Assembly (NCBI RefSeq): GCF_001984105.1
Contig: NZ_MTQM01000009.1
Span: forward strand, 992,001 to 1,056,000
From: Microbacterium sp. CSI-V
GTDB taxonomy: Bacteria; Actinomycetota; Actinomycetes; Actinomycetales; Microbacteriaceae
DNA length: 64,000 nt
Direction of reading: 5' to 3'
Numbering within the stretch: the first letter of the stretch is position 1; each line of letters begins with the position of its first letter. A program made the position numbers and the translations under genes. The notes below the pieces were generated by a model. That model was not told the origin of the DNA and searched no databases. It saw only the letters and a list, made by a program, of their open reading frames with translations. Positions 8,781 through 17,776 of this stretch are shown piece by piece.

Positions 8781-9614
8781 ATGTCGTCAGGGGGAGACGC
8801 GGTGGACGAGAGCACGGAGACGACGGCATCCACGGAATCCGGCGAGGATGATCCGATCCACGACTTCGCGGGAGAGCTGCGCCGACTGCGTCTGGACGCG
8901 GGAAGCCCCACCCTGGTGAATCTGCAGCATCGGACCGGAATCTCGCGCAGCGTCCTGTCGGATGCGTTCGCCGGCCGCACTCTGCCGACGGAGCGTACGG
9001 TGTCGGCGCTCGTGAGCGCGCTCGGCGAGGATCCGGAGCCCCTCCTCCGGCGTCGACGGGCGCTCGCCCGCGCGGCCCGCGAAAGCGATGTCGCGACGAC
9101 ACCCTCCGACGAGACGCCGGCCGCGCGGACCATCACCCGCCGCAACGCCGCGCTCCTCTCGGTCGCCGCGTTCACCGTCGGTGTCCTCGGCACCCTTGGG
9201 GGCGTCGCCGTGGTCTCCGCCGTCACCGCACCGCGGATCGGCGAGCCGCAGATCACGGTGGCGAACGGCGTGGACCCCGCCACGTCGCCCTGCATCGACG
9301 ACGCGGCCGTCGCGACCTCGGACACACGAGCGGGTGACTCCCTGCTCGAGATCATCTGGTCCGACAAATGCCAGGCCGGATGGGGGCGTCTCACTCGCTA
9401 CGACGCGCAGGGCGCGGGGAACACCGTGACGATCGCGATCTACCCTCTGACCGCTCCCACGGGACCCCTGCGGATGGAAGCCACCGAGCACGACGTCCAG
9501 GGTGCCTATACTCCGCTGGTCGTCCGTCCGACGCCGGACACCTTGCTGTGCGCGGAGGGCGACTACACGCTGAACGGACGCACCGTCGATCTGGGCGGTC
9601 CGTTGTGCATCTGA
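8781..9614 (+). CDS. Membrane-anchored HTH protein with DUF2690-like domain
   Basis: A 277-residue protein. Residues about 25-80 form an XRE-like helix-turn-helix (FAGELRRLRLDAG, then HRTGISRSVLSDAFAGR). One membrane helix follows at about residues 122-145. The external part has a Cys pair and LLEIIWSDKCQAGWGRLTRY, matching the pattern of DUF2690, a domain found in Streptomyces membrane HTH proteins. The topology suggests an outside sensor joined to an inside DNA-binding domain. An alternative GTG start at 8802 has a better ribosome site (AGGGGGAG) and would remove seven residues. It is divergent from the FHA gene. Confidence 0.75.
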   Translation: MSSGGDAVDESTETTASTESGEDDPIHDFAGELRRLRLDAGSPTLVNLQHRTGISRSVLSDAFAGRTLPTERTVSALVSALGEDPEPLLRRRRALARAARESDVATTPSDETPAARTITRRNAALLSVAAFTVGVLGTLGGVAVVSAVTAPRIGEPQITVANGVDPATSPCIDDAAVATSDTRAGDSLLEIIWSDKCQAGWGRLTRYDAQGAGNTVTIAIYPLTAPTGPLRMEATEHDVQGAYTPLVVRPTPDTLLCAEGDYTLNGRTVDLGGPLCI

Positions 9615-9633
9615 CGATGCCGTGACGCGCGCG

Positions 9634-10683
9634 TCAGGATGCGGGGACGAACCGCACGCGATCCGGCGGAATCGACAGGGTCACGACGTCCCCCGCCGCC
9701 AGGTCGGCCGCCGCCACGGCGTCGATCTCCGCGGCACCGACACCGGCGAGGAGCCGCACACCGGTCGGAGTCGGCTCCAGTCGCACCACCCGCGCGCGCC
9801 ACGCGTTGACCGCAGACTCCCCCACACGTACGTCCGCCGCCCGGAAGACGGCGGCGAGCGCGCGCCCGGTTTCCGCCGCGAGCGCGCGGGATCCGGCATC
9901 CGTCGACTCGAGCCGGACGTCGCCGAGCACCCAGCTTCCGGCGGAGGCCGTGCCTCCGACGCGCTCGAGGCCGGCGATGCGCGCGGCGACGTCGGACGTC
10001 GGCGCCGAGAGCACCTCGCGCACCGGTCCGAGCTGGGTCGCCCGCCCCGCCTCGACGATGAGCAGCCGGTCGGCGAGGATCGCGGCGTCGACGGCGTCGT
10101 GGGTGACGGCGACGGCGGTGACCCCGTCGAGGGCATCACGCAGCATCGTGCGGATCTCGGCGGCGGTCACGGCATCCAGCGCGACGAGCGGTTCGTCCAG
10201 GAGCACGGCCCGCGGCCGGGCGGCGAGGGCGCGGGCCACCGCCACCCGCTGCTGCTCGCCACCGGAGAGCTCGGCCGGCCGACGGTCCCCGACCCCCGGG
10301 AGCCCGACACGGGCGAGCCACGCGTCGGCGTCCGCGCGGGCATCGACGGCCGCGACGCCGGCCGCGCGCGGACCGAAGGCGACGTTCTCGCGCACCGAGA
10401 GGTGCGGGAAGAGCCGCGCATCCTGCCCGAGCAGCACGATGCCGCGCCGCATCGGGTCGGTGCGCACCCGCGGGGGCGCGAAACGGTCGATCACGCGTCC
10501 GTCGAGCGCGATCTCGCCGCCGTCGAGCCGCTGCAGCCCCGCGAGCGCCTCGAGCACCGTGGACTTCCCCGCGCCGCTGCGCCCCATGATGGCCAGCGTC
10601 TCCCCCGGGGCGACGTCGAACGCGACGTCCACGCGGAACGCCCGCCGCTGCACCACGACGTGCGCGGACAGCGCGGCGCTCAC
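9634..10683 (-). CDS. modC: Molybdate ABC transporter ATP-binding protein
   Basis: ATPase of the ModABC molybdate importer. The 349-residue product has Walker A GRSGAGKST, signature LSGGEQQRVAVARAL and Walker B AVLLDEPLVALD, then a C-terminal extension (about residues 230-349) with TOBE/Mop-like repeats (VRLLAGVGAAEIDAVAAADL) that bind oxyanion and regulate transport. The GTG start overlaps the modB stop as GTGA. A 14-base palindrome, TGACGCGCGCGTCA (9623-9636), covers the stop codon between this gene and the converging DUF2690 gene. Confidence 0.93.
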   Translation of the reverse strand: MSAALSAHVVVQRRAFRVDVAFDVAPGETLAIMGRSGAGKSTVLEALAGLQRLDGGEIALDGRVIDRFAPPRVRTDPMRRGIVLLGQDARLFPHLSVRENVAFGPRAAGVAAVDARADADAWLARVGLPGVGDRRPAELSGGEQQRVAVARALAARPRAVLLDEPLVALDAVTAAEIRTMLRDALDGVTAVAVTHDAVDAAILADRLLIVEAGRATQLGPVREVLSAPTSDVAARIAGLERVGGTASAGSWVLGDVRLESTDAGSRALAAETGRALAAVFRAADVRVGESAVNAWRARVVRLEPTPTGVRLLAGVGAAEIDAVAAADLAAGDVVTLSIPPDRVRFVPAS

Positions 10684-11462
10684 GATGCCCCCACGGCCGG
10701 CCGCCAGCCGCGGACGAGCAGCAGCACCGCGATCGCCGTCACCAGCAGCAGGAGCGCGAGCGCGACCGCGGTGCCCTGGCCGACGCCGCCACCGTTGAAC
10801 GCGGTGTAGATCGCGAGGGGCATGGTCTGCGTGACGCCCGGGCGGTTGCCGGCGAACAGGGCGGTGGCGCCGAACTCGCCGATCGCGCGGGCGAAGCACA
10901 GCACGATGCCGGCGACGATGCCCGGCGCGGCCAGAGGCAGGGTCACCCGCCGCAGGATCGTCACCCGCGAGGCACCGAGGGAGGCCGCGGTCCGCTCGAT
11001 CTCGACGCCCGTGCTGCGCAGCGCCCCCTCCACGGCGAGCACGAGGAACGGCAGGGCCACGAACACCTGCGCGAGCACGACCGCGGTCGTGGTGAACGGC
11101 AGGCCCAGCGCGCCGAACCAGCCGTTGCGGCCGAAGAGGTAGAGGAGCGCGACGCCGCCGACCATCGGCGGGAGCACGAGCGGAACCGTCACGAGCGCCC
11201 GGAGGAGCGCCGCGGTCCGGGGGGAGCTGCGCGCGAGGAGAAGGGCGAGCGGGATGCCGACGGCCGCGCACACGAGCGTCGCCACCGCCCCGGTGCCCAG
11301 GGACAGGCCGAGAGCCTGCAGCGCCGTCGGTGAGGTGACGTCGGCGATCAGCGTGGACCATTCCACCCGCGCGACGAGCGCGGTGAGCGGGACGAGGAGG
11401 AAGAGCAGCCCGACCACCGCCGGCACGATCAGCCAGCGGGGAACGTAGCCCGCCCCTCTCAC
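10680..11462 (-). CDS. modB: Molybdate ABC transporter permease
   Basis: Membrane subunit of the molybdate importer. The 260-residue protein has about six helices and the binding-protein-dependent EAA loop (ERTAASLGASRVTILRRVTL, then FARAIGEFGATALFAGN), where the FARAIGEFGA segment is characteristic of ModB/CysT permeases. The GTG start (MRGAGYVPRWLI) overlaps the modA stop and the end overlaps modC, so all three genes are translationally coupled. Confidence 0.93.
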   Translation of the reverse strand: MRGAGYVPRWLIVPAVVGLLFLLVPLTALVARVEWSTLIADVTSPTALQALGLSLGTGAVATLVCAAVGIPLALLLARSSPRTAALLRALVTVPLVLPPMVGGVALLYLFGRNGWFGALGLPFTTTAVVLAQVFVALPFLVLAVEGALRSTGVEIERTAASLGASRVTILRRVTLPLAAPGIVAGIVLCFARAIGEFGATALFAGNRPGVTQTMPLAIYTAFNGGGVGQGTAVALALLLLVTAIAVLLLVRGWRPAVGAS

Positions 11463-12223
11463 GGAGCCCGGAACCCCGCGTCGGCGAGGATCTCCTGCCC
11501 GTCCGCCGAGAGCACGAAGTCGACGAACTCGGCCGCCGCGGCGGGGTTCGGAGCATCGGCCAGCGCGGCGATCGGGTAGCGGTTGACCACGGCATCCGCC
11601 CCCTCCGGCACGATCGAGGCGACGTCGGTGCGACCCACCACGTCGGTGGCGTACACCAGGCCCGCGTCCGCCTCGCCGGCGGCGACCTTGGTGAGCACGG
11701 CCGTGACGTTCTGCTCGGCGCTGGCCGGGGTCACTGTGACACCGGCGTTCGACAGCAACGTCTGCGATGCGGCGCCGCACGGCACCTCCGCCGCGCACAG
11801 CACGGTCGTCACGCGCGCCAGGTCGGCGAGGCTCTGCACCTTCCCGGGGTTGCCGGTCGGCACCGCGATGACCAGGGTGTTGCCCGCGAAGATCCGCGGC
11901 TCGGGTGCCCGGTCGGCGACCTTCGCCATGTTCTTCTCGTCGGCCGAGGCGAAGACGTCGGCGGGCGCTCCCTCGCCGATCTGGGTGGCCAGCGTGCTGG
12001 AGCCGTCGTACACCGCGGTCACCGTGACGCCGGGGTGCCGGGTCTCGAACGCCCGGGCGATCTGGTCGAACGACCGCTGCAGCGACGCCGCCGCGTACAC
12101 CTCGACGGTGCCGGAGAGTCCGTCGGCGGATGCCGCGGGAGCGGACGACGCGGCCGGAGCGGCGCAGCCGGCGAGCAGGGCGCCGGCGGCGAGGAGCGCG
12201 GTGAGGCGGAGGGGGCGTCGCAT
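11459..12223 (-). CDS. modA: Molybdate-binding lipoprotein
   Basis: Extracytoplasmic substrate-binding protein of the molybdate importer, anchored as a lipoprotein. The 254-residue precursor has signal MRRPLRLTALLAAGALLAGC with the lipobox LAGC. The mature part has the ModA fold stretches VEVYAAASLQRSFDQIA, GSSTLATQIGEGAPADVFASAD and NTLVIAVP. The start at 12223 is taken instead of an ATG 12 codons upstream because GAAAGGACC precedes it and the signal peptide then has normal length. It is first in modABC. Confidence 0.94.
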   Translation of the reverse strand: MRRPLRLTALLAAGALLAGCAAPAASSAPAASADGLSGTVEVYAAASLQRSFDQIARAFETRHPGVTVTAVYDGSSTLATQIGEGAPADVFASADEKNMAKVADRAPEPRIFAGNTLVIAVPTGNPGKVQSLADLARVTTVLCAAEVPCGAASQTLLSNAGVTVTPASAEQNVTAVLTKVAAGEADAGLVYATDVVGRTDVASIVPEGADAVVNRYPIAALADAPNPAAAAEFVDFVLSADGQEILADAGFRAP

Positions 12224-12314
12224 GAGGGGTCCTTTCGGCGACACCGACGGCCGCGGCATCCATTGTTCCTCATCTGCGGACCATAGGGCCGATGGAAGCC
12301 GTATTCGCGAGATC

Positions 12315-12710
12315 TCAGGCGCGGGGGGTCTCGACTGTCACGACCGTCGCCTTCACCGAGGCGACCGCCAGAGCGCCGGGCTCGAGAGCGAGCTCCTCGG
12401 CCGCTTCGGCCGACATGAGCGAGACCACGCGGTGCGGACCGCACTGCAGATCGACCTGCGCCATCACCCCGTCGACCCGCACACGCGTGACGATGCCGAC
12501 GAACCGGTTGCGGGCGCTCGAGGACACCCCGGTGGGGTCGTCGGGCTCGTCGGCGAGGGCGACGGCGCGGGCGGCGAGCGCCTCGCCGGGGATCTCCGTG
12601 GGCGTGGCGCCGGTGGTGGGGAGGAGCCCCTGGTCGATCCAGCGGCGCACGGTGTCGTCGCTCACTCCGAGCAGCCGCGCGGCGGGCGCGATGCGGAAGG
12701 TGTTCGGCAT
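12315..12710 (-). CDS. HTH protein with molybdate-binding Mop domain
   Basis: A 131-residue protein with two parts. Residues 5-45 are a MerR/excisionase-type helix (FRIAPAARLLGVSDDTVRRW). Residues about 65-129 are a Mop/TOBE molbindin repeat (NRFVGIVTRVRVDGVMAQVDL, then LALEPGALAVASVKATVVTV). This short layout occurs as a stand-in for ModE in many actinobacteria and would let molybdate control nearby genes. It lies upstream of modA on the same strand and is divergent from moaA with 70 bases between the starts, so it is well placed to regulate both sides. DNA binding is inferred. Confidence 0.85.
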   Translation of the reverse strand: MPNTFRIAPAARLLGVSDDTVRRWIDQGLLPTTGATPTEIPGEALAARAVALADEPDDPTGVSSSARNRFVGIVTRVRVDGVMAQVDLQCGPHRVVSLMSAEAAEELALEPGALAVASVKATVVTVETPRA

Positions 12711-12780
12711 GTCATGACGCTAGCGCCGCGACCCCTCGCACAGCGACCCCGGGCCTCCCCCACTCGCCTAGGCTCGACCC

Positions 12781-13836
12781 ATGGATGCCGTGCGCGAGAC
12801 CGGAGCCCCTCGCGAGGGGGGTCTGCTGGACCGGTTCGGCCGCGTCGCCCGCGACCTGCGCGTGTCGGTGATCGACAAGTGCAATCTGCGCTGCACGTAC
12901 TGCATGCCGGCCGAGGGTCTGCCGTGGATGCCGCAGCAGCAGCTGATGACCGGCGAGGAGATCGCGCGCATCGTCCGCGTCGCCGTCCGCGCCCTCGGGG
13001 CCGAGGAGCTGCGCCTCACGGGCGGCGAACCGCTCGTGCGCAAGGACCTCGAGGACGTCATCGCCCGCATCCGCTTCGATCACCCCGATCTGCCGATCGC
13101 GATGACGACGAACGCCGTGGGGCTCGACCGCCGTGCGCGGGCGCTCAAGGACGCCGGGCTCACGCGCCTGAACGCCTCGCTCGACACGCTGCACCCCGAG
13201 ACCTTCGCCGAGCTCACCCGCCGCCCGCACCTCGACAAGGTGCTCGCGGGGCTCGAGGCGGCCCAGGCCGTGGGCCTCGGGCCCATCAAGATCAACGCGG
13301 TGCTGCTGCGCGGGATCAACGACACCGAGATCGTGCCGCTGGTGGATTGGGCGGTGACCCACGGCTACGAGATGCGCTTCATCGAGGACATGCCGCTCGA
13401 CGGCGACCGGTCGTGGACCGAGACGCAGGTCGTGCCGGCCCGCGAGATCCGCGCCGCCCTCGAGGACGTGTTCGACCTCGCCGCCGACCCCCGCGGTCGG
13501 GGCGCGGCACCGGCCGAACGGTGGGAAGTGCGGCGCCGCGGCGACCGCACGCTCGCCGGGCACGTCGGCATCATCTCCTCGGTCACCGAGCCGTTCTGCG
13601 CCGCGTGCACGCGCACGCGCGTCACCGCCGACGGCCGGGTCCGCTCGTGCCTCTTCTCGCACGAGGAGACCGACCTGCTCACGGCGCTGCGCGACGGCGC
13701 GAGCGACGCCGACCTCGCACAGATCTGGCGGGATGCCATGTGGCGCAAGCCCCGCGCCCACGGTTCCGACCGCGTCGGGCTTGCGCGTGCCGACTTCGTC
13801 CAGCCGGAGCGCACGATGAGCGCGATCGGCGGATGA
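12781..13836 (+). CDS. moaA: GTP 3',8-cyclase (radical SAM)
   Basis: First enzyme of molybdenum cofactor synthesis; with SAM and two 4Fe-4S clusters it converts GTP to 3',8-cyclo-GTP. The 351-residue product shows the radical SAM motif CNLRCTYC (residues about 38-45), LTGGEPLVR, and the C-terminal cluster motif CAACTRTRVTADGRVRSC. It ends in the family's GG tail (SAIGG), which is needed for activity. The stop overlaps moeB by four bases (ATGA). It heads a five-gene plus-strand operon moaA-moeB-moeA-moaC-moaD. Confidence 0.97.
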   Translation: MDAVRETGAPREGGLLDRFGRVARDLRVSVIDKCNLRCTYCMPAEGLPWMPQQQLMTGEEIARIVRVAVRALGAEELRLTGGEPLVRKDLEDVIARIRFDHPDLPIAMTTNAVGLDRRARALKDAGLTRLNASLDTLHPETFAELTRRPHLDKVLAGLEAAQAVGLGPIKINAVLLRGINDTEIVPLVDWAVTHGYEMRFIEDMPLDGDRSWTETQVVPAREIRAALEDVFDLAADPRGRGAAPAERWEVRRRGDRTLAGHVGIISSVTEPFCAACTRTRVTADGRVRSCLFSHEETDLLTALRDGASDADLAQIWRDAMWRKPRAHGSDRVGLARADFVQPERTMSAIGG

Positions 13837-14603
13837 TCCCGCTCGTCGAACCGGTGGCCTCCCTCGCCCCCGAAGAACTCATCCGCACGGCCCGGCACGC
13901 CGTCCTGGCCGGGATCGGCGAAGAAGGTCAGCGCCGGCTCGCGGCCGCCCGCATCGCGGTCGTCGGCGCGGGGGGACTCGGGTCGCCCGTGCTGCTCGCC
14001 CTCGCCGCGGCCGGTGTCGGCGAACTCATCGTGATCGACGACGACGTCGTCGAGCGCACGAACCTGCAGCGTCAACTGATGCACCGCGTGGACGACATCG
14101 GCGCGCCCAAGACGTCATCCGCCGCCCGGGCGATCCACGACCTCTCGCCCCTCACGCACGTGCGCGAGGAGAACTCCCGCCTCACCCCCCAGAACGCCCG
14201 GGATCTCCTCGGCGGAGCCCACGTCGTCATCGACGGCAGCGATACGTTCGACACCCGCAGCGCCGTGGCATCCGCGACCGACGAGCTCGGGATGCCGCTG
14301 GTGTGGGGCGCCGTGCAGGAGTGGTCGGCCCAGGCCACCGTGTTCTGGTCGCGGCCGCCCGAGGGGTACGCGCCGGTGACGCTCGGCGACGTGTTCCCGC
14401 CCGACTCGGTCGGGGAGCCGCCGACGTGCGCGCAGGTGGGCGTGCTCGGCGCGCTGTGCGTGCAGGTGGGCGGGCTGCTCGCCACCGAGGCGATCAAGCT
14501 GATCACCGGCGCGGGCGAACCACTCCTCGGACGCCTCGTCGTCATCGACGCCCTGCGCTCCCGCCACGACATCGTCCCGCTCGCGCCCCGGAGGGCCCCG
14601 TGA
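13833..14603 (+). CDS. moeB: ThiF/MoeB-family adenylyltransferase for MoaD
   Basis: E1-like enzyme that adenylates the C-terminal Gly-Gly of MoaD so that sulfur can be added. The 256-residue protein has the nucleotide motif VVGAGGLGSPVLLALAAAG, the RTNLQRQ loop, DGSDTFDTR and PPTCAQVGVLGAL with the likely active-site Cys. It lacks the paired CxxC zinc cysteines of E. coli MoeB (only two Cys in all) and has no rhodanese domain. Neighbouring moaD and the overlaps on both sides place it in Moco synthesis. Confidence 0.9.
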   Translation: MIPLVEPVASLAPEELIRTARHAVLAGIGEEGQRRLAAARIAVVGAGGLGSPVLLALAAAGVGELIVIDDDVVERTNLQRQLMHRVDDIGAPKTSSAARAIHDLSPLTHVREENSRLTPQNARDLLGGAHVVIDGSDTFDTRSAVASATDELGMPLVWGAVQEWSAQATVFWSRPPEGYAPVTLGDVFPPDSVGEPPTCAQVGVLGALCVQVGGLLATEAIKLITGAGEPLLGRLVVIDALRSRHDIVPLAPRRAP

Positions 14604-15823
14604 CCGATCTGCTCACCGTCGAAGAGCACCGCGCGCGCGTCCTCGCCGCCGTGGAGCCTCTGCCCGTCGAGACCGTCTCGCTCGCCGAGGCTGCGGGCCG
14701 TACGCTCGCCGCGGACGTGCACGCCCGCCACGACCTCCCCGGCGACGACAACTCCTCGATGGACGGGTTCGCCGTGCGTTTCGCCGACGTCGAGGGCGCG
14801 GATGCCGATTCCCCCGCGTCACTGCGAGTGGTCGCCGACCTGCCGGCGGGATCCGACGACGATCCGGCGTTCGGCCCGGGCGAAACGGTGCGGATCATGA
14901 CAGGTGCGCCCGTACCCACCGGCGCCGACGCCATCGTCCCGTTCGAGGACACCACGGGCGGCCTCGCCGACTCGCTCGGCACCGTCGAGGTGCGGCGTGC
15001 GCCCGCCGCCGCGGGGGCGTTCATCCGCCGCCGCGGAGGCGACGTGCGCACGGACGACGTCGTGCTGGCGGCGGGCGAGCGGCTGGGACCGTACGCGCTC
15101 GCGGCCGCCGCGGCCGCGGGCGTCGACCGCGTCGAGGTGCGCCGCCGGCCGCGGGTCGCCGTGGTGTCGACGGGAAGCGAACTCGTGCCGCCGGGAATCG
15201 CTCCGGGCCGCGGTCAGACGCCCGACTCGAACTCCACCCTCTTGGCCTCCCTCGTCGCGGACGCCGACGCCGAGGTCGTCGTCTCCGCGCAGCTCACCGA
15301 TGACCGCAACGCGATCGACGCTCTCCTCGAACACGCGGCCGGTGTCGACGTCGTCATCTTCACGGGCGGTGTGAGCGCGGGGGCGTACGAGCCGGTGCGC
15401 CAGGCCCTCTCCGAGAGGATCGCCTTCGTGAAGGTCGCGATGCAGCCCGGAAAGCCGCAGGCGTTCGGCGTGCTCGACGACGGCCGCCTCGTGTTCGGAC
15501 TCCCCGGCAACCCCGTGAGCGTCGCGGTGTCGTTCGAGGTGTTCGTCCGCCCCGCCCTCCTCGCACTCCAGGGCGGCACCGCCGTCGACCGCCGTCGCGC
15601 CCGGCTCACCGCGTCCGAGCCGTGGAAGACCCCGCCCGGTCGCCGCCAGTACCTCCCCGCCGCGATCGACCTCGTCGAAGGCACGGTTCGCCCCGCCACC
15701 GCGGGCGGCTCCGGCTCGCACCTCGCGGCATCCCTCGCGCGCGCCGAGGCGTTCGCGATCGTCCCGGCCGAGGTGTCCTCCGTCGCCGTCGGCGATCCCG
15801 TCGATGTCATGCTGATTCCATGA
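14600..15823 (+). CDS. moeA: Molybdopterin molybdenumtransferase
   Basis: Inserts molybdate into adenylylated molybdopterin. The 407-residue protein shows [43 protein letters not shown], the substrate-binding [17 protein letters not shown], and [20 protein letters not shown], followed by the C-terminal domain IV. The length is normal for MoeA. The GTG start overlaps the moeB stop (GTGA) and its end overlaps moaC (ATGA). Confidence 0.96.
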   Translation: MTDLLTVEEHRARVLAAVEPLPVETVSLAEAAGRTLAADVHARHDLPGDDNSSMDGFAVRFADVEGADADSPASLRVVADLPAGSDDDPAFGPGETVRIMTGAPVPTGADAIVPFEDTTGGLADSLGTVEVRRAPAAAGAFIRRRGGDVRTDDVVLAAGERLGPYALAAAAAAGVDRVEVRRRPRVAVVSTGSELVPPGIAPGRGQTPDSNSTLLASLVADADAEVVVSAQLTDDRNAIDALLEHAAGVDVVIFTGGVSAGAYEPVRQALSERIAFVKVAMQPGKPQAFGVLDDGRLVFGLPGNPVSVAVSFEVFVRPALLALQGGTAVDRRRARLTASEPWKTPPGRRQYLPAAIDLVEGTVRPATAGGSGSHLAASLARAEAFAIVPAEVSSVAVGDPVDVMLIP

Positions 15824-16299
15824 CCTTCACCCACCTGGATGCCGCGGGCCACGCCCGCATGGTCGACGTCACCGCCAAGCAGCCCACCGTCCGCACCGCC
15901 ACCGCGCGCGGGTTCGTCCGGTGCGCACCCGAGGTGGTCGCCGCCCTCCGCGACGGGACGGCACCGAAGGGCGATGTGCTGGCCGTGGCGCGGATCTCCG
16001 GCATCCAGGCTGCGAAGTCGACGCCGACGCTTCTGCCCCTCGCGCACGTGATCGGCGTGCACCGCGCCTCGGTCGATCTCGAGATCGTCGACGACGGCGT
16101 CGAGATCGAGGCCACCGTCGGCACCGCCGACCGCACCGGAGTCGAGATGGAGGCGCTCACGAGCGTCTCGGTCGCCGCCCTCGCGATCGTCGACATGGTG
16201 AAGGGTCTCGACAAGGGCACGTTCATCGAGAACGTGCGCATCGTCGCCAAGACCGGAGGCAAGTCCGGCGACTGGCACCGTCCCGGGGAGCCCGCGTGA
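15820..16299 (+). CDS. moaC: Cyclic pyranopterin monophosphate synthase
   Basis: Second enzyme of the pathway: rearranges 3',8-cyclo-GTP to cyclic pyranopterin monophosphate. The 159-residue product has the family stretches [45 protein letters not shown], and [20 protein letters not shown] followed by KG near the C-terminus. Length and motif order are standard. Both ends overlap neighbouring genes by four bases. Confidence 0.97.
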   Translation: MTFTHLDAAGHARMVDVTAKQPTVRTATARGFVRCAPEVVAALRDGTAPKGDVLAVARISGIQAAKSTPTLLPLAHVIGVHRASVDLEIVDDGVEIEATVGTADRTGVEMEALTSVSVAALAIVDMVKGLDKGTFIENVRIVAKTGGKSGDWHRPGEPA

Positions 16300-16532
16300 G
16301 CGTGCGGGTGCGCTATTTCGCCGCCGCGGCGGAGGCGGCGGGAGCGGATGCCGAGGACCGCGGGGAATCCTCGCTCGCGGCGCTGCGCGCGGCGGTGCTC
16401 GCCGACCACCCCGCGCTCGCCGGCATCCTGGACCGTTGCGCCGTGCTCGTCGACGGCGAGCGCCGCGACGACGACGCGCCCCTCGCCGGGGTCGCGCACG
16501 TCGACGTGCTGCCGCCGTTCGCCGGCGGGTGA
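16296..16532 (+). CDS. moaD: Molybdopterin synthase sulfur carrier subunit
   Basis: Small subunit of molybdopterin synthase, a ubiquitin-like sulfur carrier. The 78-residue product begins [17 protein letters not shown] and ends [10 protein letters not shown]; the terminal Gly-Gly is the residue pair that is adenylated by MoeB and thiocarboxylated. The GTG start overlaps the moaC stop. A weak stem (TCGGGTG/CACCCGA, 16537-16565) follows and could end the operon. The large subunit moaE is separate, on the other strand at 17348. Confidence 0.93.
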   Translation: MSVRVRYFAAAAEAAGADAEDRGESSLAALRAAVLADHPALAGILDRCAVLVDGERRDDDAPLAGVAHVDVLPPFAGG

Positions 16533-16606
16533 CACCTCGGGTGGCCGTGCTCACGCGTCACCCGATGTTCAACCCGTGCCGCATGCATCAGCCGTAGCCT
16601 GCTGCC

Positions 16607-17326
16607 ATGGGGAGGATCCTCTTTCGACCGGCCGTAGATCCGCGCAGGCAGGTGAGTGCGGCCGCATTCCTGCTCGGGTCGGCTGCTCTGCAGTGCATCG
16701 CCGCAGCCGAACGATGGTTGGTCGCCCCGACGACGTGGACGCGCCGGGATCGCTGGATCGAAGACCATCTCTTCGACTACTCCTACCCCGCCGACCCGTG
16801 GGAGAACATCGGGGCAGCCGCGCAGTGGTTCGGGGCGGGATTCCTTCTGCTGGCCGCGGGCGTGCTCGTGCTCGTCGGCCGAGGGCACGGCCCCGCACCC
16901 GGCCTCTCGAGGATGGCCGCGGTGTCGACGGCGGTGGGCCTCGGCCTCACCGGTGTGCACGCGCTCGCTTCCGGTGTCCTCGGGGCGCCCACGTTCCTCC
17001 AGTGGCCGATCATCCTCTTCAGTGTCGTCGCCTTCGCGGGTCTCATCGTCCTCGTCGCGGTGAGCATCCGGTCGGCGCCGGCGACCGCGCTCACCTCCGC
17101 GCTGCTGTTGATGACCACCGTGCCGGGATACATCTTCGCCTGCTTCGTGATCGCCCCGGCCGTCGTCGGGAGCTCCTCGTACGACACCACACCGCACACC
17201 GAGACGGTCATCGCCGTGGCAACAGCTGCCGCCGCAGCCGTCCTTCTGATCGCCTCGTCGATCTCGGCACTCCGCCGGACGATCGCCCGACGCCCGACCG
17301 GCGAGGCCCGCCTCGCAGAGGTATGA
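16607..17326 (+). CDS. Hypothetical membrane protein
   Basis: A 239-residue integral membrane protein with about six hydrophobic segments (near residues 18-35, 65-90, 100-125, 127-148, 155-185 and 195-220). It resembles the DUF998-type membrane proteins of actinobacteria in its layout, but I do not recognise a definite family. The region WIEDHLFDYSYPADPWENIG between the first two helices is outward-facing in a simple model. It sits between moaD and the converging moaE-mog pair with no overlap, so a part in cofactor synthesis is not implied. Confidence 0.7.
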   Translation: MGRILFRPAVDPRRQVSAAAFLLGSAALQCIAAAERWLVAPTTWTRRDRWIEDHLFDYSYPADPWENIGAAAQWFGAGFLLLAAGVLVLVGRGHGPAPGLSRMAAVSTAVGLGLTGVHALASGVLGAPTFLQWPIILFSVVAFAGLIVLVAVSIRSAPATALTSALLLMTTVPGYIFACFVIAPAVVGSSSYDTTPHTETVIAVATAAAAAVLLIASSISALRRTIARRPTGEARLAEV

Positions 17327-17347
17327 CGCGCGGGCTCAGCCTCGCCG

Positions 17348-17776
17348 CTACCCGCCGAGACCCTTCCATGCCGTCGTGCCGTCGGCCTCGACCTGGCGCT
17401 TCCACACGGGAAGATCGGTCTTGATCGTCTCGATGATGGTGCGGCACACCTCGAACGCCGCCGCGCGGTGACCCGAGGCCACCGCGATGATGACGGCGGC
17501 ATCGCCCACGCCGAGCCGGCCGACGCGGTGACTCACGGCCACGATCGCGTCGGTGCCCGCGGCCGCCTGCTCGGCGATGCGGTGCAGCGCGGCGGGCGCG
17601 TCGGGGTGCGCGCTGTACTCGAGCGCGACGACGGCATCCGTGGCATCCGGGTCGGTGTTGCGGACGCGCCCGACGAACGTCGTGACGGCCCCCGAGGCGT
17701 CGTCCTCGACGGCGCGCAGGTGCGCGTCGAGGTCGAGCGGGTCCTCGGACAGCTGGGCGATGCGGACGGCGCTCAT
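17348..17776 (-). CDS. moaE: Molybdopterin synthase catalytic subunit
   Basis: Large subunit of molybdopterin synthase, which with MoaD converts cyclic pyranopterin monophosphate to molybdopterin. The 142-residue product carries GAVTTFVGRVRNTDPDATD, VALEYSAHPDAP, VSHRVGRLGVGDAAVIIAVA, RAAAFEVCRTIIETIKTDLP and VWKRQ, the family's conserved Lys-containing end. Its start overlaps the stop of mog by four bases, so these two form a small minus-strand operon apart from moaD. Confidence 0.95.
   Translation of the reverse strand: MSAVRIAQLSEDPLDLDAHLRAVEDDASGAVTTFVGRVRNTDPDATDAVVALEYSAHPDAPAALHRIAEQAAAGTDAIVAVSHRVGRLGVGDAAVIIAVASGHRAAAFEVCRTIIETIKTDLPVWKRQVEADGTTAWKGLGG

Noticed and set aside
17327-17347. 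Terminator between the membrane protein gene and moaE
   Set aside because: The gap is only 21 bases and I see no stem of useful length.
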